A stretch of DNA of 64,000 bases from Closterium sp. NIES-65 (taxonomy: Eukaryota > Streptophyta > Zygnematophyceae > Desmidiales > Closteriaceae): the NCBI GenBank assembly GCA_948144175.1, contig CANXME010000106.1, positions 3,844,001 to 3,908,000 of the forward strand. The letters are read 5' to 3'. The position numbers were made by a program, and so were the translations under genes. Shown here in pieces: positions 1 to 9,723 of this stretch. Within the stretch, counting starts at the first letter, position 1. Each line of letters opens with the position of its first letter. The notes under the pieces were generated by a model, which did not search any database, was not told the DNA's origin, and worked only from the letters and a program-made list of their open reading frames with translations.

Positions 1-940
1 AAACTTACCAAATGGGGAAAATGTCATGACGCAACCAGCCATGAGCTTTTTTTTCGCACGGCTTAATATCTGAAATTTTTAGCGACACAGTGAATGTTTG
101 CGACTTCTCAACCCCATATGTCCATTGTTTCCCATGCCTTTCCCCGGAAAATGTTACTGTGAACTTTGATTCGGCGAACGAGGAAGCAAGGTAACATGCA
201 TATATGTGGATTAACGTGCCTAAATTAAAAAACACACCCATAAACTAAGCTATGAAACTATGATATTTCAAACTGTAGTGATCTAGCGCGGCGTGAACGA
301 AAAAGAGTGTTGAAATCACAGTTGCACGTTAAACACGAACTTGTTTTATATGTACTCGAAAGCAAATGGAACAACCACGGTCGCGGTCAAGCGGTTAGTT
401 TACAACTAAAATTTTCCATCTCGTGCAAGCACCACTTCGAAAGGTGCAGGTGAGACAAACGTCGCCACCGCGCAGACCTCGACTCAAACGGAGCTGATGT
501 CACGCGTGTGCAGCGCGCAGTGTGGCACGTAGCTGGAGAAAATGCCTGAATGTGTCTTGTTTTCGACTATCGTGCTGCCAACACGACTGTTATTGCCGCA
601 GAATGAACCAATCGAAAGTTGCCACCATCTGTGTTGGAAACTGGAAGATTTCGACCGACTAGTGCGACACCGCCATCCACATTCAGGTGCACCCCACAGT
701 GCGCAACGCAAGGCAGTTATCCTTGTCTGACGGTGTCACGTGTGGCAGCTGCCATTGCATCGATGGTGACTTAATAACGAGGAAGTGGGACAAAGTATGC
801 TGTCTGGTACAGACTCCAAACGAATTGGGAACGTAATATAAAATACAGATTGAAGTATTTGACTCTTAAAAGGCTAAGGCAACCTAGATGGCTTTGTTTG
901 CCTGCCAGGCCACTTAAATATACTACCCAGTATGAAGTTT
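1..940. other. Intergenic sequence, nothing recognised
   Basis: Mixed-composition DNA with no frame that resembles a protein, no terminal repeats and no RNA gene that I can see. Short open frames here lack any family motif and overlap on both strands, so I do not call them genes. Confidence 0.6.
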
Positions 941-2146
941 TCACCATGCAAACCTATTAACGAACCACTTTTCAGCGTCTTTGTCCGGTCGTACTAACTG
1001 TACCGCGCGCTTGATGCTATCAATACTGATTACTCGGTACCTCTGATTAACTCCCTCCCAGTGCAATACCTTGCACTTGGTGGCTGCATCAACGCTGGCC
1101 TGTTCCCTGTAGTACTTGACGAATGCATAGTTTTTAACCGTGCCCGCAACCTTGGCATGAAACAACAGAAGGGCTTTCGCAAACCACTCCTCATCCCTAT
1201 CTGAGCCCTCACCTTTGACCTCCACATCAGAAAACCATTGACGACTGTGGTGCATGGGCAGGGCGCAGATGTGGTGCGGCAGGCGACGATACTGCGCATC
1301 AACCGCAGCTGGCATGGCGAGTTCCCAGTGGACCTGCAAAGGCACCGTCAACAAGAAGAGTCAGATTGTTTGGGTACCGTTACAAAAGCTACGACGGGGC
1401 AGGACTGGACGTCGTGCATACATGTACTTCCTTGATAGCTTCCCCATTGCCATCACAGCCAGGTGCCCTATCCAATGCCGCACGCAAGTGTTTCAACTCC
1501 TCGCCGATGTTTCAACGCTCCCCTGTCCGTTGGGCCTGCACGCATGGAACACCACCATCATCTCGTTACGTGTATTCCATGCTCGATGGAAATAATCAAG
1601 AACCATACACATAAGTCTAGTTCTTACCTTCATCATGGCGGTGTCATACTTCTTCTTCGCCATGAGTTGTGGTGCGATATTCTGAAGACGAAGCCGTGCC
1701 TCTTTGCTGCCGACGATTTGGCTATTGACTGACCGTTCATTCGATGCCCAATAAGGGTTTTTTATGTACTCTATATGCAGATGCTCGTATAGTTGTGCAG
1801 AATAATGCTCGGGCAAGCCCGACCTACGAATGGAGTCTATGTAGTGACTGATGAGGTGCATCTCAATGAAGTTCCAATCCGACCTGTGCGGGAATGCGGT
1901 CTTGAGGTTGTGTAACATCCTGCGTATAGGCCAAAACATGTCGATCAATATTTAGCAAGCAGTCGGAGAATGAACGCAACACACTGTGAACTATACTACT
2001 CACCGGTGTGCCTTTGTCTTGAACTCAAGGAGGGAGGTGTCGATGTGTTCCGATGCCCACGCGCACTCGAGGTACCACTCGATGTATGAGACGAGTGCAT
2101 CCATCTCCGGCTGCGTAATAAAACCCTTCACGATGAAGGGCAGAAT
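941..2146 (-). pseudogene. Plavaka/CACTA-like transposase, C-terminal three exons (5' part missing)
   Basis: Three exons read leftwards: 2146-2004, 1919-1628 and 1333-941, ending at a stop at 941. The introns have consensus edges: donor GTGAGT after 2004, acceptor GCAG before 1919, donor GTAAGA after 1628, acceptor TTTGCAG before 1333. The phases agree (2 then 0). The second exon carries the stretch FIEMHLISHYIDSIRRSGLP and then LYEHLHIEYIKNPYWASNER. This resembles the C-terminal 'KxHxxxHY...ERLHIxYxKxxYRASN' region of fungal and algal Plavaka-type transposases in the CACTA superfamily. The third exon ends about 130 residues later in a region rich in aromatic residues, as in those proteins. 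The frame is unbroken over what remains, but no upstream catalytic region is present: Copia-A begins 25 bp upstream of the first exon, and nothing on the far side of Copia-A continues the gene. The family assignment is from memory of motifs and is moderate. Confidence 0.5.
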
Positions 2147-2171
2147 CTGCATGACTGATCGGTGTTCGTAT

Positions 2172-2301
2172 TGTTAGATTTATATGACATAACTATTGTA
2201 GGCTATAGTGGGGTAGCACATATGGGGTACAGCTTTCCTAGGGTTTGCATTTGTACCCAACTTTCACTTAGTCATTCTCATTTCTCGTTCTAAGTTTCTC
2301 A
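2172..2301 (+). repeat. Copia-A 5' LTR (130 bp)
   Basis: Begins TGTTAG and ends TTTCTCA. It matches 9392-9517 over its whole length with scattered differences. The central segment GTAGGCTATAGTGGGGTA is shared with the LTRs of B and C. Confidence 0.9.
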
Positions 2302-2317
2302 TGGTATAGAGCAGGTT
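2302..2317 (+). other. Copia-A primer binding site
   Basis: TGGTATAGAGCAGG lies directly after the LTR. It differs by one missing base from TGGTATCAGAGC, the site complementary to the plant initiator tRNA-Met 3' end used by most copia elements. Confidence 0.85.
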
Positions 2318-2412
2318 CCCTCGTGGGAACTGTGCATAGGGCCCACCACATCGAAAAAAAAAAATTCCTGCCCAGAGCGCGCTCCCCGAGTCTCGCTCCC
2401 CTCTCTACCTTC

Positions 2413-3240
2413 GTCGAGCCGCCCTAGCGGCCTCCCTTGCGGCCCCGCCGTCCTCACTTGCGGCCCCGTCGCCGCCCTCACCTGCGGCCCGTCGCCGCCC
2501 TCCCTTGCGGCCCCGCCGCCCTCACTTGCGGCCCCGCCACCCTCTGTTGCGGCCCTGCCGCCCTCACCTGTGGCCCCGTCGCCGCCCTCAACTGCGGCCC
2601 CGTTGCCGCCCTCCCTTGCGGCCCGACGCCGCCCTCACTTGCGGCCTCGACGCCGCCCTCATCTGCGGCCCCGTCGCCGCCCTCACCTGCGGCCCGTCGC
2701 CGCCCTCACCTGCGGCCCCGACGCCGCCCTCAGCTGCGGCCCCGTCGCCGCCCTCACATGCGGCCCCGCCCCCCTCACTTGCGGCTCCGCCGCCCTCAGT
2801 TGCGGCCCCGCCGCCCTCACCTACGCCCCCCCGCCGCCCTCAGTTGTGGCCCCGCCGGCCTCACCTGCGGCCCCGCCGCCCTCAATTGCGGCCCTGCCGC
2901 CCTCACCTGCGGCCCCGCCGCCCTCAGTTGCAGCCCCACCGCCCTCACCTGCGGCCCCGCCGCCCTCACTTGCGGCCCCGCCACCCTCAATTGCGGCCCC
3001 GCCGCCTTCAGCTAGTGCATCGCCGCCCGCCGCCCGAGCCGCCCGAGCCGCCTCTCCCAGCCGAGCCGCCGACCGCCGCGCCGCCCTACAGCAGCACAAC
3101 CGAGCCACCCCGCAGCAGAGCAGCCGAGCCGCCGAGCCGCCCGGTCGCCCTGCAGCCGAGCCGCCCAGCCGCCGTGCAGCCGAGCCGCACAGAAGTCGAG
3201 CCACCGTACCGCCCAGCCGCTCTTCCGCCGAGCCGCCCGT
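2413..3240 (+). repeat. GC-rich tandem array in the Copia-A leader
   Basis: About 600 bp of imperfect 21-bp units with the core GCGGCCCCGCCGCC, followed by 200 bp of a second, looser repeat with the core GCCGAGCCGCC. It lies between the primer site and the gag start. Several frames are open only because the repeat lacks stop codons; the arginine/proline-rich translations are not a credible protein. Confidence 0.9.
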
Positions 3241-3321
3241 GCAGCACTCTCCGATGAGCACAGCACCTCTGTCACTGCACTGCCCTTTCCCTACTACTTG
3301 CACTGCTGGTCTACTGTTGTC

Positions 3322-4668
3322 ATGGCTACCCCTAGTGTCCTCACTTTTGACGCTGAGGGTCGAGCCATTGACTTTGAGGTCTGGGTCGACGACCTCCTGC
3401 TGTTCTTAGAGTGCGATAGGGCAGACGGTCTCTCTCTCTTTGACCTCACCTCTGGCGCCTCTCCTGCCCCTGCTGCTGATGCTGACGCTACTGTTCGCTC
3501 TCAGTGGGCCACACGCGATGCTGCTGCACGTCTTGTTGTGCGTCGACACCTGCCTACCACTGAGCGCGCGCACTTTAGTCAGTACAAGAGTGCTCAGACC
3601 TTGTACGACGCTGTAGTTGCGCGCTACTCTTCCCCTGCCACTGCTGCACTGAGCCGCCTCATGCTACCGTACCTCTTCCCTTACCTTACTGCCTTTCTCA
3701 CAGTCGCTGACTTCATTACGCACCTCCGCACTAGTGACACTTGCTACCGCGCTGCGCTTCCTGCTGAGTTCTGCGCCAAGAACCCCCCCCCCATGTACAT
3801 CACCCTCTACTACATAGTCACCCGCCTCCCTGACTCCCTTCGTGTAGTCAGGGACCACTTCCTCTCAGTCTGTCCCACCACTCTCACTGTTGACCTCCTA
3901 GAGAAGGCCCTCCTAGCAGCGGAGGAGAGCATAGTCGCTGTAGGAGCCTCTCGTGGTCACCCTCGCACCCCCATCTTTGAGGGGTGTTCCCCTTCCCCCC
4001 TTTTGCCCTCTGTCGCCTCTGCTGCTGCGGCCGACCTCGTTGGTCTTGATTCGGTCGGTGCAGCGTCTGCACCTAGCGGGAGACGCCGCTCTGGCAAGGG
4101 CAAGGGGGGCAAGGGCGCGGGTGGAGCTAGCAGGGGTGGTGGAGGTGGCGGTGGAGGCGGCGGAGGGAGTGGGGGTGGCGGTGGGAGTGGTGGCGGGGGT
4201 GGAGGTGTTGGTGGCAGCAGTGGAGGCGGAGGCGGCGGAGGCGGTAGCGGTGGGAGCGGAGGCGGTAGCGGTGGGAGCGGAGGCGGCGGTGGTGGCGGAG
4301 GTGGAGGGAGCAGCGGTGGAGGAGGTGGAGCTGGTCGGGGTGGCGCTTCGCAGCGGAGCGGCTCCGGTGGTGGTCCGCGCCAGCAGCAGCAGCGGTCTCG
4401 GGACATCTCCCCCCCTTAGCAACTCCGTGAGTGGTACGCGCAGCGTCAGCGTGGTGGGGGTTTTGGTCCGTGCACCTACGTCCTTCGCACCGGCGACCGC
4501 GCGGGTGAGCAGTGTAGGGGTGCCCACCCCACCCAGCGCTGCTTTGGCCGCCTGACGGACGCTTGGCGTCAGCAGTTCCCGGAGGCTGGTGAGATCCCCC
4601 GCTGGGGAGAGCTGTCTAGGGCAGATGTAGCCATCTATGATCTTGACTTTGATGCTATCCTTGCTGCA
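3322..4668 (+). pseudogene. Copia-A gag (nonsense at 4417)
   Basis: Starts at the ATG that begins MATPSVLTFDAEG, the start conserved in B (14267) and C (26092). The N-terminal 220 residues form a copia Gag capsid-like region, including the stretch SQYKSAQTLYDAVVARYSS. Next come a basic, glycine-rich tail of about 75 residues encoded by GGN repeats (4105-4350), a glutamine run, and a cysteine-histidine cluster of the form C-X13-C-X3-H-X4-C near 4470-4545. The frame is ended by TAG at 4417 where B has CAG. This copy has ten C residues near 3783, which keeps it in frame; B and C have nine. Gag would coat the RNA in the virus-like particle. Gag and Pol share one frame in this family. Confidence 0.85.
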
Positions 4669-7600
4669 ATGTATGCTGTGACTACTAGTGATGAGGGCGA
4701 CTATGACCGGTGTTTCCCGCCCGATCCAGGCATTGAGACTGCTGCTCTAGGTACTGGTGAGGCTTCTGCTCTAGATGCCAGTGAGGTTGCTGCTCTAGTT
4801 GCCAGTGCGTCTGCGTCCTCAGGTACTTGTGAGTCTGCGCTCTCAGGTACCGCGTCGGCTTCGGCCTCCCTCACCTTCACACTTGACTCAGGGGCTTCTC
4901 GCTCCTTCTTTCGAGACCACAACACACTCACGCCACTTGGTCGGCCGGTTGCAGTCTCCCTGGCAGACCCCTCTGGAGGCCCTGTCCTCTCTCACTTCTC
5001 CACTGTCCTCTCGTGTTCGGCTGCCCCCTTTGGCACCTTGTCTGGTCTGTACCTCCCCTCGTTCTTTACAAACTTGGTGACTGGTGCTGACCTACATGAT
5101 GCGGGGGTTCACCAGTTTACTCCTGCGAGTCAGCGGGTGACCCACTGCTCTGACGCTCGCACAGGCAGGCACCTGGCCCCGTTTACACGTCGGCCGGGGT
5201 CGAGCCTCTACACCCTGTCCCTGCGTCTGGCCAGGTAGCTGTGCCAGGTCAGGTGTTTGCTGCAGCGTCAAGGTCTGGTCCTGAGTCTGCCCCCTGCTCG
5301 TGTCGCCTCCTGTCTCACGAGACACTCTTGTGGCACCACCGCCTTGGTCACCCCTCCCTGCCTGGTCTCCGAGGCATGGCTTCCCGTGTCCTTGTCTCTG
5401 GTCTTCCCCGGTCCCTCCCTCCCCTTCCTCCGGGGTCTGGTCCTTCCTGCGTTCCCTGTGTCGAGGGGCGGCTACGGGCTGCCCCACACTCCTCTCAGTT
5501 TCCCCCGACGGAGGCCCCGCTGCAGACGCTTCACATGGACGTGTGGAGCCCAGCCCGCGTCCGTGGACAGGGTCACGAGCGCTACTTCCTGCTGGTGGTT
5601 GACGACTACTCGCGTTACACCACAGTCTTACCCTTGCGCAGCAAGGGTGATGTCACTGAGGTGTTGATCGATTGGATCCGCGCAGCTCGTCTCCAGCTCA
5701 GGAGAAGCTTTGGCTCGGACTTTCCTGTTCTGCGTCTGCACTATGACCGAGGCGGAGAGTTCTCTTCTGGCCTTGTGCGAGCCTACATCCGTGCGCGAGG
5801 CATCCGCCAGACCTTTACGCTTCCGGACTCTCCACAACAAAATGGGATTGCTGAGCGCCGCATTGGCATGGTCATGGACGTCGCTCGTACGTCCATGATG
5901 CATGCGGCTGCCCCCCATTTTCTGTGGCCGTTTGCGGTTCGGTACGCGGCGCATCAGATCAACCTTCTCCCCAGGGTCTCCATGCTGGAGACCTCCCCAA
6001 CTCTGCTGTGGACGGGGAAGGTAGGCGATGCGCCTGCGTTCCCTGTCTGGGGATCTCGGGCGTTTGTCCGCGACTTGTCTGCGGACAAGCTGTCCCCTCG
6101 TGCTGCTCCTTGTGTCTTCCTTGGCTCCCCCCCTGATGCACCAGGGTGGCAGTTCTACCACCCCTCCTCTCGTCGTGTTCTGTCCTCCCAGGACGTCACG
6201 TTTGACAAGTCGGTCCCCTACTACCGTCTCTTCCCCTACCGCACTCCTTCCCTCCCCCCGCCTCCGCTCTTCCTTGTGCCAGGTCCCCCCCCGGTAGACC
6301 CCATCCCCCCTCAGGGTCCTGCCCCTTCAGGTGTGTCCCAGGTAGACGCAGTCGAGCCGGTCGAGGTTGCTGGTGACTCTGGTACTGCTGCGGGTGCTGA
6401 GCCTGAGGGTGCTGACTCTAGGGGTGCTGCGCGAGTGGGTGCTGAGCCTGGGGGTACTGAGCCTGGGGGTGCTGTGACCGGGGGTGCTGAGCCTGGGGGT
6501 GCTGAGACTGGGGGTGCTGAGCCTGGGGGTGCTGAGCCTGGGGGTGCTACGTCGGGAGCTGCTGAGCCTGGGGGTGCCACGTCTGGAGCTGCTGAGCCTG
6601 GGGGTGCGGAGCCAGCGGCCGCTGGACGTGCTAGTGTGTCGTTTGGTGGTGCTGGGCCTGGAGGTTCTCCTGGTGCTCCGGGTTCTCCACAGGAGCTGCG
6701 TGAGTGGTTTGCCCGGCGCTGGAGGCGTACTACTAGAGCTGCTGTACCTGCGAGTGCGACTGGAGACGGAGCTGCTGCGGGTGTTGGCGCTGAGACTACT
6801 GCTGTCAGTCCTGGCGGCGGTCCTGCTGCGGGTGCTGCTTGTGCTGCTGGAGGTACTGGAGCTGGAGGTGCTGTTGGCGCTGGTGCTGCCTCTGGGGGTG
6901 CTGGTGCTGTCCCTGTTGTGTGTGGAGTCGCCGCGCGGCCTCGGTTCTACTTTGTTCCGCTCCTTCAGCAGGTTCTTGGTCTTCCTCCTCCCTTAGAGTG
7001 TCCACCGCCTGTCCAGTCACAGTCACCGTTACCGCCGGCCTCCCCACTGCATGCTCCCTCTCCCTACACTGGTCCTACTGGAGGTCTTGCTGAGCGTCGT
7101 GAGCCTGCGTCTCGTCCTGCGTCGCCTGTTTGTGCTGCTCGCGCTAGTGGTCGCGGTTCGCGTCAGCGTCCTCCTCCTGTCCCTGGCACGCACCGGATGT
7201 CTCTGCGTCCGTCCACTGCTCCTCTACGTGTCCCTTTGCCTTCTCCTCCTGAGTCCTCTCTTCCTGCACTTGCCAACCCGGAGTCGGACTCTCTTCGTGC
7301 TGCCAGTCCTACTGTCACGCGTCTCCTTGCTACCGTTGTCACTGACCCCTCTTTTGAGTCCACTGCTGCGTCTGCTCTTGTTGCTGAGCTCGTCGACTTT
7401 GCTGCTCGCTGTCGTCTAGACTACGCTGCTAGTCTTGTTGCTGAGTCTGCGTCTGTCTGTCCTCCGTCCGTCGGGGGTGAGTGTGCTCTTGGCATGGACG
7501 TCCTTGAGGACAGGCAGGAGGAGTTCTAGTGTCTGGCTGCTGCTTCACCTCATCTCGTGTCCGTACTGCTTACCCTTGAGGGAGACCCAGATGCACTTGA

Positions 7601-9181
7601 CATCCTGACTCCGCGCTCTTACGCGGAGGCCGTAGAGGATCCCTACTCCTCTCAGTGGCAGGCAGCTATGGATGCAGAGATGGCTTCCTGGAAGTCCACA
7701 GGCACCTACGTTGACGCAGTTTCCCCTCTTGGGGCGAACATCGTCAGTGGCATGTGGATCTTCAGGGTGAAGCGGCCGCCAGGTTCTCCACCTGTCTTCA
7801 AGGCGCGGTACGTCGCTCGTGGCTTTAGTCAGCGGCAGGGAGTTGACTACTTTCAGACCTTCTCTCCCACTCGAAGATGACCAATCTTCGGTTGCTGCTG
7901 CACATAGCCGCGCAGCGTGACTACGAGCTTCACTCCATTGACTTCAGCACTGCTTTCTTGCAGGGTAGCCTGCACGAGGAGATCTGGCTGCGTAGTCCAC
8001 CTAGCTTCACTGGGACTTTCCCTCCTGGCACCCAGTGGAGCCTCCGACGGCCAGTCTACGGTCTCCGCCAGGCACCGCGCGAGTGGCACGACACATTGAG
8101 GACTACGCTTGCGGCTCTTGGGTTTGCTCCCTCTACTACTGACCCGTCGCTGTTTCTACGCACCGACCCCTCGCTGCCGCCGTTCTACATCCTTGTGTAC
8201 GTCGACGACTTGGTCTTTGCCACTTCTGACATAGTTGGTCTCGCTCACGTGAAGTCCGAGCTGCAGAAGAGACACACGTGCACAGACCTGGGTGAACTGA
8301 CAAGCTATCTTGGCTTGCGGATCACCCGGGACAGAGCACGGCGCACCATCACCTTGACCCAGTCACACATGGTGCAGCAGGTCCTTCAGCGCTTCGGGTT
8401 CACGTACTCCTCGCCTCAGTCCACTCCTCTGCCTACTCGCCACTCGCTCTCAGCTCTGCCTTCGGATGAGTCCGTAGAGTCGAGTGGCCCATACCCAGAG
8501 CTTGTTGGCTGCCTCATGTACCTGATGACCTGCACACGACCTGACCTTGCATACCCTCTTAGCATTCTTGCACGCTATGTTGCTCCTGGGAGACATAGAC
8601 CAGAGCACATGGCTGCAGCGAAGAGGGTGTTGCGCTACTTGTGCAGTACGTCGGGCATGGGGCTAGTGCTTGGAGGGCAGAGTCCAGTGGTCCTCACTGG
8701 GCACGCAGACGCTTCTTGGGCTAACGACCAGGCTACACAGCGGTCGTCACAGGGTTACGCCTTCAGGCTTGGTTCCGGCTCTGTTTCATGGCGGGCTACT
8801 CGCTCGTCTTCTGTTCTCGGCTCCAGTTGTGAGGCTGAGATCTATGCCGGAGCCATGGCTGCTCAGGAGCTTTGCTGGCTCACCTACCTGCTTACTAACC
8901 TCGGAGAGCCGCCTCGTTCTCCTCCAGTGCTGTACGTAGACAACAAGGCCATGCTGGCCTTGTGTCGGGAGCAGCGCCTGGAGCACAGAACGAAGCACAT
9001 TGCTCTCCGCTACTTTCTTGCTCGTGAGCTGCAGCAGCGTGGTCAGTTGCGACTTGCGTACGTGGCCTCTGAGGCCAACACTGCTGATATCTTCAGTAAG
9101 GCACTTGCGCCTTGTGATCATCAGCGCTTCTGTACTCAGCTTGGTGTTGTGCCTGTCTTGCCTCACTTGCTCACTTCTTGA
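4669..9181 (+). pseudogene. Copia-A pol (frameshifted)
   Basis: Protease motif LDSGASRSFF near 4880. A GAG-pre-integrase zinc region (WHHRLGH...CVPC) lies near 5330-5465. The integrase core has HMDVWSP, HYDRGGEF and NGIAERR (5535-5860). A repetitive GAEPGG linker spans 6370-6620. Reverse transcriptase, with ILVYVDDLVFAT near 8190-8225, is followed by RNase H with TGHADASW and the terminal TKHIALRY region. Breaks: a 19-nt deletion near 5220, TAG at 7527 (CAG in B and E), and a one-base loss near 7872 that shifts the frame and gives TGA at 7878. The order protease-integrase-RT-RNase H marks Ty1/copia. It cannot be translated as one product. Confidence 0.9.
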
Positions 9182-9391
9182 CCTTGCTTGTACTGTCACA
9201 TACATATACTCCTGCTCATGCTTTTTTAGCCTTTTTTATATGTATGTGTGCTCCTGCATGTGAACTGGCCGTCTGGCCTTGAACTTGTGCTCAGAATGTG
9301 TGGTGACTTTGTGATCCACCTTGAGCTTTGCGTTGCTTTGCTTGACTGGTCTTGTGACCCCTTGTTCTCCCCCACTTTGCCCATGGGGGTG

Positions 9392-9517
9392 TGTCAGATT
9401 TGTATGACATAGCTGTTGTAGGCTATAGTGGGGTAGCACATATGGGGTACAGCTTTCTAGGGTTGTATTTGTACCCAACTTTCACTTGGTCATTTCATTC
9501 TCGTTCTAACTTTCTCA
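9392..9517 (+). repeat. Copia-A 3' LTR (126 bp)
   Basis: Begins TGTCAG directly after the purine tract ATGGGGGTG (9383-9391) and ends TTTCTCA. It pairs with 2172-2301. Confidence 0.9.
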
Positions 9518-9723
9518 TGAAAGTGGAGCTGTACTGACACCACCCAATCAGAAACGTCTGGGTGCACGGTTGCCAGTGGGTACAATTACAACTTATGGTC
9601 ACGTGTGAGAAGAGTGACGCTTTCAAAATTGGCGCGAATCTGATCATCCTGACAGCTGCACCCTCAACTCTTGCTCGAATGCCACGATTTGAGGAACTCC
9701 CTAAAGCACGGGCTGGCAGTTTA
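9518..9723. other. Spacer between Copia-A and the pogo transposon
   Basis: No motif-bearing frame or repeat recognised. It does not continue the transposase exons found left of Copia-A. Confidence 0.5.

Larger units (their letters stand above)
2172..9517 (+). mobile_element. Copia-A: decayed Ty1/copia LTR retrotransposon
   Basis: Full-length layout: 5' LTR, initiator-Met-type primer site, GC-rich leader array, gag, protease, integrase, reverse transcriptase and RNase H in copia order, a purine-rich tract ATGGGGGTG, then the 3' LTR. The two LTRs (130 and 126 bp) differ at about ten positions, so this is an older copy. The coding region has two CAG-to-TAG stops (4417, 7527), a 19-nt deletion near 5220 relative to Copia-B, and a one-base deletion near 7872. 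Flanks TCGTAT and TGAAAG do not match, so there is no target duplication. It belongs to the same family as B, C and E in this window. Confidence 0.93.

Noticed and set aside
484..730. Small overlapping frames on both strands near the left edge
   Set aside because: Short, motif-free and mutually antisense.
2437..3409. Long arginine/proline-rich open frames in the Copia-A leader, and similar ones at 13067-14203, 15683-16569, 24976-26082 and 42030-43277
   Set aside because: They are translations of the GC-rich tandem array, open in several frames and both strands. They lack a conserved start and change with the repeat unit.
3957..4406. Proline-rich frame antisense to the gag glycine tail (and equivalents at 26579-27196)
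   Set aside because: Mirror image of GGN repeats on the coding strand. No independent support.
7051..7419. Leucine-rich frames parallel to pol (also 19720-20232, 30939-31259, 38724-39017)
   Set aside because: They are the +1 frame of the proline/serine/alanine-rich integrase-RT linker, present in every copy for compositional reasons.
9518..9723. Continuation of the Plavaka-like transposase on the right side of Copia-A
   Set aside because: I read the minus strand and found no matching exon or family motif.
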